NCBI RefSeq assembly: GCF_028372415.1
Contig: NC_092876.1
Location: forward strand, 62,896,885-62,960,884
Reading direction: 5' to 3'
From: Notamacropus eugenii
Lineage: Eukaryota; Chordata; Mammalia; Diprotodontia; Macropodidae
DNA: 64,000 nt
Within the stretch, counting starts at the first letter, position 1; the number at the start of each line of letters is the position of its first letter. The translations under genes were made by a program, and so were the position numbers. Shown piece by piece: positions 20,821-32,755 of this stretch. The notes beneath the pieces are model-generated. The model saw nothing but the letters and a program-made list of their open reading frames with translations, was not told where the DNA came from and searched no databases.

Positions 20821-21785
20821 TCCCCCTACCTCTGCAAAGAAGGGAAGAAGGTAATGTCCATGGCCAGGGGGATATATCTATAGTTACCCATCTCCCATCC
20901 CATCAGGGCTTCTACAAAGCCCACTTTCCTAAAACCTTTCCATGGCCAAAAATCATGACATAGGAGTAAGATAACAACATGATGAATGGAAGGAGCATTC
21001 ATTTTGGAGCCAGAGGACCTAAATTATCATTTGGATGCTATTGCTAACTCCCTGTGTACCCTTCTATGTGACTTCTTCACTCTGACCCTCAGTTTCCAGA
21101 CTTGTTAAATTAGAGTGTTGGACTAAAATCTCAGGATTACAGACCCTGAGAAGGTCATTAGCCAACTCCCTCAATTTACAGAGAAGGAAACCAAGGCACA
21201 AGGAGGTTGGGTCACTTGCCACAAAGCTACATGTTAGTAAGTGTTTGATGACTTCTAAGCTTCTTTTGGGGATTCATATCCTGGGAGGAAGTGAAAAAGG
21301 ACATGAGGGTGGTGGGATTGATTGGGATTCAATAGACTCACTTTTCAGGAGCAGGGAGAAAGACTATGGATTCTGGAGGCATTGATCAATGCATGTAGCA
21401 CTCAGAGCCCAGCCCGGGGCCTTCCTCTCTCCTCCACTCTCCTCATTGTGGAGGCGGACCCAGCTTTAGGAAACCTCACTCATGGGCCCCATTCTCGAAA
21501 CATCAAACAGGGAGACAGAGAGAAAGCTGCCAAGCTGACATCTCCTAGCAACAGCCTGTTCACGGCATGATGGGAAAGCTGAAGGAATAAAGAGACAAAG
21601 TGAATTTCTGGGGCAGGCAAAAAAGTTGTTCAGGAAGGGGGGATTGTTGTGACTGCCCTTGCCCAGAGGAGGAAAAAATATCAGTGTTATAACGAGCCTG
21701 AGAAAACTGGAATATTAATAGTCCCTTATATTTGAAATATGCTTTTCATGGGCCTTTCATATTAATTTTCCTATTTGCAGATACA
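20821..21785. repeat. MIR-type fragments; mostly unremarkable
   Basis: 20985-21125 (forward) and 21130-21260 (reverse) are CORE-SINE fragments. 21290-21720 appears unique, with no supported ORF despite an 82-residue open frame at 21322. Confidence 0.45.
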
Positions 21786-21789
21786 TTTA

Positions 21790-22345
21790 AAACCATAGAT
21801 TGGAAAACCTGGAAGGTTACACAGAATGTCAGACCTGGGTGAGCTCTTAGAACACAGAATGCCAGAGCTGGGAGGGACCTTAGAACACAGAGTGTAAGAG
21901 CTGGGAGGGATCTTAAAATACAGATTATCAGAGTTTCGAAGGGGGCTTAGACATATAATGTCAGAGCTGGAGGAGGGGGGACTTTAGAATATTGAAACTG
22001 AAAGGAAATTCAGAACACAGAATGTCACAGCTAGAAGGTACCTCAGAACCTAGAATGTTAGAATATGAAAGCTTAGAAAAAAGAATGACTGGACATAATA
22101 GATGAGTAAACCAACTCCGTTTGTATTTTATATGAGAAAACTGAGACCAGTTTACTCTTATCATAATTGAGCCTTTTCCTCCCCTCCTCCCCACCAAATG
22201 AATCTTCACAATACCTTATGAGGTAGGTTGAATAGAACCTATCATCTCCATTTTACAGATAATAAAAGTAAGGCCAAGAGAATTATGTGACTTGACCAAA
22301 ATCAAGTTAGTAGTAGAACTGAGACTAAATTATCCCATGCTTTTT
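21790..22345 (-). repeat. Degenerate 33-bp repeat array beside CORE-SINE
   Basis: About seven units like 'cacagaatgccagagctgg' + 'gagggaccttaga' (21820-22060), followed by a reverse SINE core at 22090-22345. This is again the SINE-plus-tail arrangement, seen from the minus strand. Confidence 0.7.
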
Positions 22346-22794
22346 GCCCAGAGGCTCCCCAAAGGTGTTGGCTGGTTCTTGGCCTATTTATGGAAGGTGT
22401 AGTGTTTGAAAGTGATTGCTGTAAAGTCTGGAATTCTTATTAAAAATTCTAGGACGCCTAAGGGCTGCTGGATGGCATATATTAATTAAAAGGGAGGAGC
22501 TCCTTCCCTTCTCTCTAGTGGAGTTCTTTCTGGAGCTCTTCCTCCCCGGCCCACCTTCTGTTTTTGTCCTTCTTGCCTCTCAACTCAGGTCACTAGGGGT
22601 CTGTAAGCTAGCTGTCTTTGCACTAAATATAGCAGAACTGAGAGCTATGTCTTGATTGGCTCACACGCTAGGATGAGTGGCATCTTTCCTTCTCTCAGTG
22701 GCCAGGGACAGACAGGGTGGAGTCTAAGTTGGATGCCATGGTTAGGAAGGAAGGTAATCTGGGATAGGAATATTAACAACAGAGAGAAGAGTCA
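22346..22794. other. Unclassified sequence
   Basis: Contains a pyrimidine-rich stretch (22500-22580). It could be a decayed repeat, but I cannot assign one. No gene found. Confidence 0.35.
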
Positions 22795-23990
22795 TAGAAT
22801 CTCAGAGTTAGGCAGTATCTTGGAGGGTCTCTAGTCCAATACATACGTAGGTGAGAATCCTTTCTATATAAAACTAACAAGTAGTTACATGGAAAATGTG
22901 GTACAATGAAAATCATACAGGACCCAGAATCAGAGAGCCTATGTTTAAATCCCCTTTCTGATTCTCACTGTCTTTGGGGACTTGGACGAATCACATAACT
23001 CCCCTAGTTGCCAGTTTTATCATCCATAAAATGAAAGTATTGAACTAGATGCCTTCTGACTTACCTTCCAACCCAAGAGTATGTCTGCTCATAGAACACC
23101 CATAAAGACTAACTCGGCACCTCCCAAGATAATCTATTTTCTTTTTAGTCAGCTCTCATTATTCAGTTAGTTCTTTCTATAGTTCTGAAATCTGTCCCAC
23201 TGAAACTCCTAATCCTGCCTCCTGTGACCAAATCCAAACAATAAACCTAATCCTTCTTTCACACTCCAAATGCTTGAACACCACAATGTCTTCCCTAAAG
23301 TCTTTTTTGCTCCAGATTATACAATCTCAGATCTTTCAAGGGGATCCTGGAAAATTACACTTTCCCTATCCTAGATTGAAGGAGTTGATTTTTTTTACTT
23401 GTGTAAGAGTCTCCATTTCTTATTAAATTTAATAGTTTTAGATATAACCCAATGTTCTAGACTATAGATATATTTTTGTCCTGATTTTGTTATCCACTGT
23501 ATTATCTAACCCTCCAGCTATGGGTTATCTGCAGTTTTGGTAGATATACTTCTATCACTTCATCAAAATGATTACTTATAACGTTGAACCCCTCAGTGCA
23601 AAGGACAGATCCTTGGGGCATTGCATTAGGAACTAAAGTCCAAGCTAAAAACAACCATTCATGTCTTCTCTTTGGGCTCATTCATTCAACTAGCTCTAAA
23701 TCCTTATAAACATATTATTATACAGGTTTTTTCCGTCTTATCCACAAGAATATTATGAAAAGCTTTGTCAATTGATTTGCTAAAGTCTATAAATACTTTA
23801 TATACATATTCCCACAGTCTATCAGTCTACCCTGTCCAAAAAGGAAATGGAGCTTTAGTCCACATGACCTATTCTTTATAAAGTTAGGCTGACTTTTGAC
23901 AATCCTTGCTTTCCTTCTTGAATGCTCTCAAACTGTCACTTTAATAATGTGTTCTAGAATCTTTCCAGGAATCTGTCATTCTAATGACAG
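22795..23990. repeat. CORE-SINE followed by reverse CR1/L3 RT-region fragment
   Basis: 22880-23085 is a forward CORE-SINE with an L3-like end. 23100-23990 on the minus strand matches the CR1/L3 reverse transcriptase C-terminal region as I know it from amniote genomes; on the plus strand it reads 'aggacagatccttggggca', 'gaaaagctttgtcaattga' and 'ctgtccaaaaaggaaatgg'. No open frame remains. Confidence 0.6.
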
Positions 23991-24129
23991 AATATTGGCT
24001 TTGGAAGGGACCTTAAAACACACAATAGAACTTTAGAACCAGATAGGACCTTAAAAATATTCCCCCTCCTTTTCACAAATGGAGAAAGAAGTCCAGAGAG
24101 TTTGGGGTATACATTTGAAAGGAGAACAT

Positions 24130-24340
24130 TTTTAATTTAATAGTAGACTTTTAGATAGGCTTATGAGAGAGATTTTTTTCATTAGGGAGAAAAAGAACCA
24201 AGAGAGTAGGAAGGAGAGAGGGGAAAAGAAAAAGGAAGAAAGAGAAAAAAAAAAGGAAGGAGAAGGAAAGGGGGCAGAAGAAGAAAGAAAAAAAGGAAGG
24301 AAAAGGAAGGGAAGGGAAGAGGGGAGAGTCATTCCTAATC
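24130..24340. repeat. Polypurine tract
   Basis: A GAAA/GGAA-rich low-complexity run on the plus strand. The Lys/Glu-rich and Ser/Phe-rich ORFs over it are artefacts. Confidence 0.85.
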
Positions 24341-25639
24341 AGTTTAAATTATTTAAAAACTCTTTCTTCCTTTGTCTCTCCCCTAACTTGCTCTGGTTTC
24401 CAACCAGAATGTCTCAGAATATTCAGCTTTTCCACTCAGGAGTTAGAAGTGGTTTAGTTGAGGAAAATGCTAGGTCTGGAGTTAGACAACTTGGGTTATC
24501 CAATCCTAGCTGTTTCTTACTACTAAGTGATGCTTGTCATATTATTTCCTTTCTCTGGGCCTCAGTTTCCTCACCTGTAAAATGAAGTGTTTGAGATAGA
24601 TATTCTCTAAAGTTCCTCCAAGTTCAAAATCCTATGGTCCTAGTTAGTTTCCATCCATGTAGTTGCTGGAAAACAACAGAAAACAACAGGTTGGGGAGGG
24701 CTTGGGGTAATCTACAGGCACAGTTAAGAGAAGAGCCAAGCCCAATCCTTCTTGATGGTAAGATTTGGCATTGTCAATATTTAAGGGCCAGTGATACTAA
24801 GTGCATGATCGAGGACAAATGTCAGTGACAACTCAGGCGGAGGCCAGGACCCTGGACAGCTCAGAGGGGGTGAGTTGCTGCTCCTGTTATGACTTCTCCC
24901 TGGCTTCTGACGTTGATTCCTGTGGCCACCGAATGACAACTCTAGAAAGTAATTTAAACAGAGAATTCAAGAGCTAGACAGAACCTTAGAACAAAATATC
25001 ATAGCTGGAAGGCACCTTAGAAAAAAAACTGCCAGGATGAGGAGAGGCCTTGGAGCATTGAAGGGACTTCCCAAAATAAGGTGTTAAAGGCTTAATATGT
25101 TTGCCCTCTTGGGTGTTTGGGGTGTGGTTGAGGAAAGAAACAGAGGAAGATTGTATTTGAAAAGAGGAAACAGAGTAAAATTTAATCCAAAGGAATGTAG
25201 CTCTCATTGTAGGATTTCAGGCAATTTGACAGGCTCATGGGGAGATCTATTTTGGCCAAAGAACCTCATGTATATCCTGAAAAATCACACTACCCAGGGA
25301 ACGAAATACCATGGAAGACCAGTCTCGCTGAAATAACCACTGGGGCAGTGTATGCTCTTGTTTGGATAGTTTTCAACACCTAAAGACTGTTGAAAATGCT
25401 CAGCCTTCTCACGCATCAACCATCTTTTTTTTTTTTTTAATACATGTGAGAAAGATATTTCAGACATAGGTTTTCCAGGTATGCTCAGAGTCTAATAGGA
25501 TTATATTTATTCTGCCTGGTCTTACAGGACAGAAGTAGGACCCGTGGATATAAGTTACCAGGAAATAAATATAAAAGAAAGACTTTGGGCAAGTCATTCA
25601 ACAATGGGGCTCTTCTGTAAGATTAGGAGGATGGGCTAT
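24341..25639. other. CORE-SINE and otherwise unrecognised sequence
   Basis: 24440-24630 is a forward CORE-SINE with its L3-like end ('ttcctcacctgtaaaatga'). 24640-25639 shows one or two decayed 33-bp-type units near 24965-25040 and a T11 run at about 25427. No gene is supported. Confidence 0.45.
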
Positions 25640-25830
25640 ATCATAGATTTAGAGCTGAAAGGAAATTTGGAGGCCATTGAAGCTAACCCCTCTCATTTTA
25701 CAGAGGAGGAAACTGAGGCTGGGAGAGGTTAAGTGAAGGAACAATGTCATATAGCTAGTAAATATCTGAGACATGATTAAAACTCAGGTCTTCTTGACTC
25801 TGAATACAGCATTCTACGGATTGTGCCAGC
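25640..25830 (-). repeat. CORE-SINE, reverse orientation
   Basis: Reverse core 'cattttacagaggaggaaactga' (shortened here) preceded by an L3-like tail ('agagctgaaaggaaatttg'). Head near 'attctacggattgtgcc'. Confidence 0.7.
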
Positions 25831-25879
25831 ATTATGGGCCAGCAAGGCATGTGCTAGATCAAAAATCTATGGTGCTAAG

Positions 25880-26420
25880 TGCTTCCTAATTGTAGAGACA
25901 GAATGGTAGCAGGCTCCTTGTCACTGGGAGGGGTCTCTAGCATGACCTCTCTGATTGGCCCTAATGTTCCTGGAGCCCTTACAACCTCCCTCTCCAGTAG
26001 AACTTCAAAGGCTATTCATTTATTCACTGGGGGGTGTTGCAAAGTAAGTAATCCACGTATCCCTCTGACAGTTTATGATGCTAGATGGCCCCTTGCTGTG
26101 AGGCCTCTGATTGTCCCTGATATATCTGGAGTCCTTGCTGACAGGCCTGCTCTTGTTTGGGGCCAGCTTCCTCCATCAAAGGGCTTCCCAGAGCCCACTT
26201 CAGAATGAAGAGCCTTCTAGCCTTCTCTGAGAGCTATCCAAGCTATTCATTTGCATAATGCTAGGAGAATCTGCCCCCATTTTCCCACCTGCAACAGACT
26301 CCTGTCTGATTAGAGCCCCCCTCCCCTTATTTGGGAACTAATTACTCTCCAACTCAGAACCGGGTGTTTATCTGTAATCAGTAACAGGATGGGAGGGGGT
26401 GAGGAGAGGGAGGTGGCAGC
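25880..26420. promoter_or_regulatory. Candidate conserved non-coding element with POU/homeodomain-type sites
   Basis: Repeat-free stretch. It contains an octamer-like ATTTGCATAA (26249-26258), CTAATTAC near 26338-26345, 'ctgattag' near 26306, and 'ctgtaatcagtaa' near 26373, the last two resembling bicoid-type homeodomain sites. A 109-residue ORF runs across part of it but has no recognisable domain or splice sites. Conservation was not tested. Confidence 0.35.
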
Positions 26421-26439
26421 TGATATCCCAACTCAATAC

Positions 26440-27660
26440 TTCAATGGATGGCTGAGCTCATTGCTGGGGCCACTGCTTACTCCCCTCATTGGTATACATA
26501 GCACTTTAGAAAAAGTACCGAATTCAGTATCACAGGACACAAAGCTGAAGCCTTGCTCTGTCTCCGACTACATGGGTGACCTTGGGCAAGTTACTCCAAC
26601 TCCATGAACTTCTGTAAAATGGGTGAACTGGGACAGATGGCTTCTGAAGCCCCTTGCAGCTGTAGGTCAACAGTCTTATGATCATAATACCTATATAACC
26701 TTGAGAAATTAACTCAGTTTACCTCTCTGGATCTTAGTTCCCTCGACAGTAAAATGAGGTTGGATTTACTGGTCTTTGAGCTTTCTTCCAATTCTAGAGC
26801 TATGAGTCGCTCTTCTACAAATCCACCCCAGGTGATCCCTACCCACCCACCCAATGTACTGAAAGCCTTCTTTTGGACCTTTTTCTATTTCCTGGCTACA
26901 TTGGAACACTAATTATTTTCCTAGAACACTAATTATTCATCTAGGTGGACAGAGCATCAGACTCAAAGTTAGGAAGACCTGAATTTAAAATCAGTCTTGG
27001 ATATTTACTAATTATGTGATCCTGGGTAAATCACTTAACTCATGTCTACTTCAGTTTCCTCAACTGTAAAATGGAGATGACAATAGAACTTATTTCCCAG
27101 GTAGTATCAAGTGAGATAACATGTGAAGTGCTTTGCAAACCTTAAAGTGCTGTATAAATGCTAGCCATTATTATTCATAATGCAATTAGCTATCATTAGC
27201 AGCATCTCTTACCCCTCACTTTTGCCATGACTAGCCCAGCTCTCTTTTCAATTCAATTCAATGGAAGAATCACTTATTAAGCAGTGCCATATGAAGCAGG
27301 GAGCGAAGGGTCAGATCAAGTCAGAAAGCTCTGAGTTCTTGACACTGACACTTGCTAGCTGTGTGATCACCGGCAATTCTTTTAAGCTCTCAGCCTAAGT
27401 TTTCTTATGTGTAAAAAGGAGATCATAACAATTGCAGCACTTACCTCACAGGTCATGAGGTTCAAATGAGATAAGGTACGTAAAGAGCTTTGCAATTCTT
27501 AGAACAATATATTGCTTGGGTTTGGAGGAGTATGTGTAAAGAGAATATACTGGTGATTTCATTATTTTTTTTGCCTTTCTTTGTGTCTTCAAAACTCAGT
27601 TCAGTGCCTGGCATGTAGTAAGGGCTTAATAAATGTTTGTTAAACAACTGACTGATTGGT
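26440..27660 (+). repeat. Cluster of forward SINEs and an L2 tail
   Basis: 26500-26690 CORE-SINE; 26700-26820 short fragment; 26938-27178 CORE-SINE of the type ending 'gctttgcaaaccttaaagt' and 'gctgtataaatgctagcca'; 27310-27500 another of that type; 27590-27655 L2 tail ('ggcatgtagtaagggctta'). No gene. Confidence 0.7.
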
Positions 27661-28249
27661 ATGGGGAATTCCAGATGGAAAAATTACCTTTACCAACATA
27701 GATCAGCACTTTCTCTGCTACAGGGTCTCTTAGAGAGTTGAATGGGAGCACTAAGAGGTTAAATGACTTGTCCAGGGTGACAAAGCCAGGAGGAGTCAGA
27801 AGCAAGACTTGGGTCCAGGTTGTCCTGACTCCAAGATTGCTTCTCTGTCTCTTACGCCATGCTGCCTTTCAAGTTATTGTCATCACCAACTTCTTCTTCT
27901 TCAACTTTACCATCATCTTCATCTTCTTCATCATCATCATCATCATTACTATGATTATTATTGTAAAGTAGAAGGCACTAGATCATACAGGTTAATAATA
28001 TGCCCAATGCCCCTTCCTGTACATAGATCATCACTGGAGATACACAGTGGCTTCATTGTGTTCACCATGAATCTCTCCATTGTCCTCTGGCTCACCTGCA
28101 ACTTTGATCCCCTAAAGATTGTCATTTTCCAAGATTATCAGCCATATGGCATCCTCCAGGAGGACATTTGTTTTGAAAAGATGTGTCTCTGCACTGGGTA
28201 GCTGGCATTAGAAAAAATGAATGAGAGACAGAGGTGGCAGGTGGCCAGT
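27661..28249. repeat. Reverse SINE, ATC/TTC microsatellite, unremarkable sequence
   Basis: 27735-27880 is a reverse CORE-SINE fragment. 27890-27965 is a TTC/ATC-rich low-complexity run. 27970-28249 shows nothing; the 130-residue ORF over this region is periodic and non-coding in character. Confidence 0.5.
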
Positions 28250-28700
28250 TAAGAGACTGAGGGTTCCAGTCCCAGTTCTGCCACTAACTGTGACCTTGAA
28301 AAAATCACTGCCCATCTCTGGGCCTCTGTTTCCTCATCTGTAAAATGAGTGAGTTGGTCTAGAATCTATATTAGGGGTGCTTGATCTGATATCCATAAAC
28401 CCACCCCCAAATTATCCATTGATATATTTCAGGAGATCTGTGAACTTGGATGGAAAAAAATGACATCTTTATTTTCATTCTCCTATAACTGAAATTTAAC
28501 ATATTCTTCAATTATTTTAAAATGTTATTCTGAGAATAGATACACAGGCTTTCCCAGAATTCCTAGGGGTGCCCACAACACAAAAAGGTGAAGAACTCCT
28601 GGTATAAATGGCCTCTGTGGTCTTGCTCCTCTCTGACATTCTATGTTCTGAGCATCCTTCCAGCTCCAACATTCCATGGCTGTGATTCTGCTCGTATCAA
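28250..28700 (+). repeat. CORE-SINE with L3-like tail, split by a hAT element
   Basis: The body 28250-28371 ends 'gagttggtctagaatctat'. After the insertion, the SINE tail resumes at about 28608 with 'ggcctctgtggtcttgctc' and two 33-bp-type units ('ctgacattctatgttctga'). Confidence 0.7.
28372..28601. mobile_element. hAT-Charlie-like MITE inserted in the SINE
   Basis: About 230 bp starting 'taggggtgcttgatctg' and ending 'aaaggtgaagaactcctg', which are imperfect inverted termini of the CAGGGGTTCTTAACC type. The interior is recognisable ('gtgaacttggatggaaaaa'). Flanking 8-mers atctatat and gtataaat are an eroded duplication at best. Confidence 0.65.
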
Positions 28701-29814
28701 AGCCATCTCTGGATACAACCCCAACAATGCCCCTAGGATGGTTACAGATGACCTACCCAGGCCCACTTAGCACCTACCTAACAGCAGTCCCAGAGGAGCC
28801 CAGGATTTCCCAGGTGCATAAGGCATGAGAGGTGACATAAAAAGCCTTGATTTAGTCAAGATATTATTAATAATAACTAGCATTCATAGAGCCACTATAA
28901 AAATCTGCAAAATGATTTACATATATTGGCTCATGTAATTCTCATAACAACCCTTTACAGCAGATACTGTAATTATTCCCATTTTGAGATAGGAAACTGA
29001 GTCTTCAGGTTAAGTGACTTTCCCAAGGACATATAAAAAGTAAGCCTCTGAGGCAGATTTGAGACTCAGCTGTAGCATTCTAATCACTATGCCACCCAGC
29101 TCACTGTATCAGAGAATGTTAGGAGATTGTTTCAGCTTTGGCACTCACACCTCATCTCTACGCTCAGGTGCCTCTGATTGGAAGGCTTGAGAGAGCAAAA
29201 AACTCCTCCCCAAACCACCCTTAAACTCAGCCAACTCTTCATTTCTCCCATCTACCCCGTTTCATGCTGACCCAACCAGCATTATCTTTTCTCCTCCCCT
29301 CCCCTACCTTCAGGTTTCTTTTGTATGTTGACTTCCTCCATTAGAGTATAAGCTCCTTGAGGACAGAAACTGTCTTTTTTTTTTTCTTACTTGTATTCCC
29401 AGCACTTAGCATGTTGCCTAGCACATAACAAATGTTTATTATATTTTATTGTACCTGGAAGAGATCTTAGAGACTCAGAGCGTGAAGTCAATAGCAAGCA
29501 TTTGTTAAGCCCTTTCTATATGCCTGGCACTGTATGAAAGGCTGGTATACAAATACAACCAGAAAGAAAGACAATCTCAGCCCTTGATTGTCTTACTTAC
29601 ATTATAATGGGAGAGCAGAAAGGGAACTAAAAAGGAGGAGGGAAGGAAGGAAAAGGTATTCATGAGTGGGAATGGTGGAGAAAGTCCAGAGAGTCAGGAG
29701 TAGACCTTGGAGTGGAATGAAGACATGCCTGATTTGGGTACTTTCCTTTGGAAAAATGAGGTTCTGGGAGGAACTGATCAATCAGAGGAAGGAGCTTTTT
29801 TGGCAGCATGGAAA
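28701..29814. repeat. Reverse SINE and L2-type fragments
   Basis: 28870-29105 is a reverse CORE-SINE. 29300-29445 is an L2 3' end ('agagtataagctccttgag', 'agcacttagcatgttgcct'). 29490-29610 is an ancient repeat ('gcaagcatttgttaagccc'). 29640-29814 GA-rich. No gene. Confidence 0.6.
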
Positions 29815-30560
29815 GACTTCAGTGGCCATCTGGTCTACCCTGAACTTGAACTAGAATATCATCTGCAATATTGCTGAAAAAATGGCCACACAAGCACTTC
29901 TTGGAATCTTCTAGTGAGAAGGAGCCCATTACCTCCTGAAGTGGTCCATTCTTATTTTGGATAATTCTCCTTGTTAGGAGAGTTTTTCCTTCAGCAAATC
30001 TAAATCTGCTTCTCTTCAATTTCTACTCATTGTATTTGGGTTCTGCCTTCTGGGGACAAGTAGAACAAGTCAAATTTATGTTGTATACAACCCATTAAAT
30101 TCTTGAATACAGCGATGATGCCTTCTTTTCTCAGACTTAACAATCCCAGAACATTCAACCCATTCTCATTTGGCATGAACTCAAGGACTCCTCATTATCC
30201 TAGTCCTAATTCCCTTAGCTATACTAGACAGTCATCTACCTGATGCCTCTCCATCTGGTCAGTGAGAAAATAGCATGAGGAATGTGCTATGTCTACAGAA
30301 TTTCTCCTAATCTACAAGTCTGGAAATGTTTTAAAAAAAGAGAAATGAGGGTATTCTTGCATGACCTGTGCTTGATGAAGCCAGGCTGGCTCTTTGTGAT
30401 CACTGCTTCCTTTTCTAGATTTTCACTACCCATCCCTTTAATAACACATCCTCGAACTTAGAAATTAAAGTCAAAAATTCATTAATCTATGCTTTGCAGA
30501 TTTCATTCTCTTCTTTTTTTGAATGGGATGACCACATCCATTTCCTGAGGTACCTGTCCC
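29815..30560 (-). repeat. CR1/L3 LINE fragment
   Basis: On the minus strand this carries the CR1/L3 3' region followed by RT-region blocks. On the plus strand: 'gagcccattacctcctgaa', 'gatgaagccaggctggctc', 'tttgtgatcactgcttcct'. Fragmented and old. Confidence 0.65.
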
Positions 30561-30599
30561 TCTCTCTTGTGATTCTTCAAATATCACACTGACAGTGGC

Positions 30600-30890
30600 T
30601 CACCGGTTATACAATAATAATTACTGGTATTTACATGATGTCTTAAGGTTTGCCAAGGGCTGTACAAATGCTATCTCATTTAATCCTCACATTAACCCTG
30701 GGGTATGGGTGCTATTGTTATCCCCACTTTACAGATGGTAAAATTGAAGCTGAGGGACGTTAAGTGACTTGCCCAGGATCCAGTCACTAAGTGTCTGAGG
30801 CAGGATTTTAACTCAGTTCTTTCTCACTCCAACTCCAGCATGCTGGGCCTAGCCTAGTGTCTGGGCCCCCCAGCTGCCATCCTCTGATGC
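30600..30890 (-). repeat. CORE-SINE, reverse orientation
   Basis: Full-length type with the short-tail end ('ggtttgccaagggctgtac'), core ('cactttacagatggtaaaa', 'gtgacttgcccaggatcca') and head ('cagcatgctgggcctagcc'). Confidence 0.75.
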
Positions 30891-31619
30891 TTTCTATATT
30901 CAGCTGGAACAAATGACTTGAACCCCTGAAGAGAAGCAAGATGTTCTCTTACTCTCTCCTATTTAACCCAAGAGATTTCTTACCAAATTCTTCAACTTAT
31001 GTCTAAGGATCAGTTTTACCAGGAGAATACATCTCCTAATTTATAATTGAAGTTCATGGGGAAATTGATTCTCTTTACAGAAGATCACTTTACAGTCAAT
31101 TTAGCTGGGATGTCAATCTTCCAAAAAGCCAGAGATGCCTGAGAGTCTCCAGGGAGTAGAGGCAATATACACCTGCCAAAGAGGGGGTCTCTGAATTCAG
31201 CCCCTCATGGGCTCCTGATACTATAGACTTTACAATTCCCAAGGGATGCCACCATTCAAGGAGGCTCCAAGGCCAGATCTGATTGGGCAGAGGAAAAAGT
31301 GAGCATCAGCTTGCCCAGGGCCCAGGCCCTCAGGAGAGACAGAAATCTGGAAAATGAGAACGGTTTATTATACTGGGGATTAGGGGAGTGTTTGACAACT
31401 GCTCCCGGTAAGCTGATTGCTGGGAAGGGATGTACAAGTGCAGCCCTGCATCCTAATGATGCGATAGTACCTGGCCCACGCCAGAAAGGAGGGGAAGTGT
31501 AGCAGGAGGCAGGGAACATAGAGAGGTCATCCATCTCCCAAAGCCTGGGAATTGAGGACTAAGAGTGAGGAAGGCTGGTCATGGTCCCTGATCCCAGCAG
31601 ACATGGGCCATTAATGGTC
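30891..31619. other. No feature recognised
   Basis: Apparently unique sequence with two overlapping antiparallel ORFs of 67 and 92 codons at 31256-31534, neither recognisable. No splice-flanked exon was found. Confidence 0.35.
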
Positions 31620-32075
31620 TTAGAAGATCAAGTCCTAATGTTGCTTCTTACTAGCTGTGTGACCTTCAGTAAGTCATTTCCTCTCTTGGAGACTCCATTT
31701 ACTTATTTATAAAACTGAAGAGATTGGATTAGATCAGGGGTTCTGACTTAGATCTGGAGTGTCCTGAACCACTTGGGTATCTTGGTGAAGCCTGGCGACC
31801 CCTTCTCAGAGTGAAATTTTTAGATGAATAAAATGCAATACACAAACTTACAAAGAAAATTGATCAGTGGGGGTTCTTAGAAAAGAGAATATTAGAGCTG
31901 GGAGGAGCCTTAGAACATAGGATGTCAGAGCTGGGAGGGCTCTCGGAACACAGAATGTCAAAGCTGAAAAGACATTAGAGATCATCCAGTCCAATACTTT
32001 CACTTTAAAGGTGAAAAAAGCCAGACCCAAGAGACTCCAAATTTCCCAAGGACACAGCCTGAGTTAGTAGCAGAG
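31620..32075. repeat. SINE, hAT-like piece and 33-bp units
   Basis: 31620-31735 is a forward CORE-SINE. It is interrupted by a hAT-Charlie-like piece at about 31736-31870 ('caggggttctgac', 'accccttctcagagtgaaa'). 31880-31975 has three 33-bp-type units, then a reverse SINE body to 32075. Confidence 0.6.
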
Positions 32076-32555
32076 CACAGCTGTCATCTCGGCCTAGTTG
32101 AGCTTTTTCTAAAACACCTCTGTCTACCTACTATCTTAGCAGCAAAAGATGAAGCCTTCCTTCGCACCATTAGGTATGAGGCTTACAGTGCTAGTCTCTT
32201 AAGAAAGAGAATTCACTTGACTGAGACACATTCAGTTGTCACTGACTGCAAACAGATGTTCTCCCTGAAAACAAGTTTAGAAAGAGAGTAAGGGAAGAAG
32301 TAAAGAACATGGACCCTAAACACCTAAAGGGAAAGTCAGAGAACAGGAGAGGGAGTCTAGGAGCCAAACCGAGAGGGGAAGACACCGGGAAAATATCATC
32401 TGGCCCAGCTCCCCCCTTCAAGCAGGTCAAGTTTTATTATTTCCATCTTATAGAAGAGGTTAACTGAGGTCCAAATAAATCAATTTTATTCAAATCAACA
32501 AATGTTTTTTGCCAGGCCCCACGTTAAGCAGTTGAGGGATGACTTACAAAGTCCT
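32076..32555. other. No feature recognised apart from an L2-type scrap
   Basis: 32490-32540 resembles an L2-type motif ('caacaaatgttttttgcca'). The remainder shows nothing. Confidence 0.35.
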
Positions 32556-32755
32556 CTGTGGCACAGTGGATAAAGTATTGACTTGGAGTTAGGAAGACCT
32601 GGATTATAATCTCTGATCTTGCATTTGCTAAGTCTGTGATCTGAGCAGGTCACTTTATCACCCTGGGCCTCTGTATCCTCATCTGTAAAATGGAAGTTAG
32701 ACCCAATGGCCTCCATGGTCCATCCCAGCTCTACACCTTTCATCCTATAATTGGT
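32556..32755 (+). repeat. CORE-SINE with single unexpanded L3-like tail
   Basis: Head 'ctctgtggcacagtggata', core 'ctcatctgtaaaatggaag', tail 'ggtccatcccagctctaca' ending 'ttcatcctataattgg'. It is a useful reference for what the tail looks like before 33-bp expansion. Confidence 0.8.
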
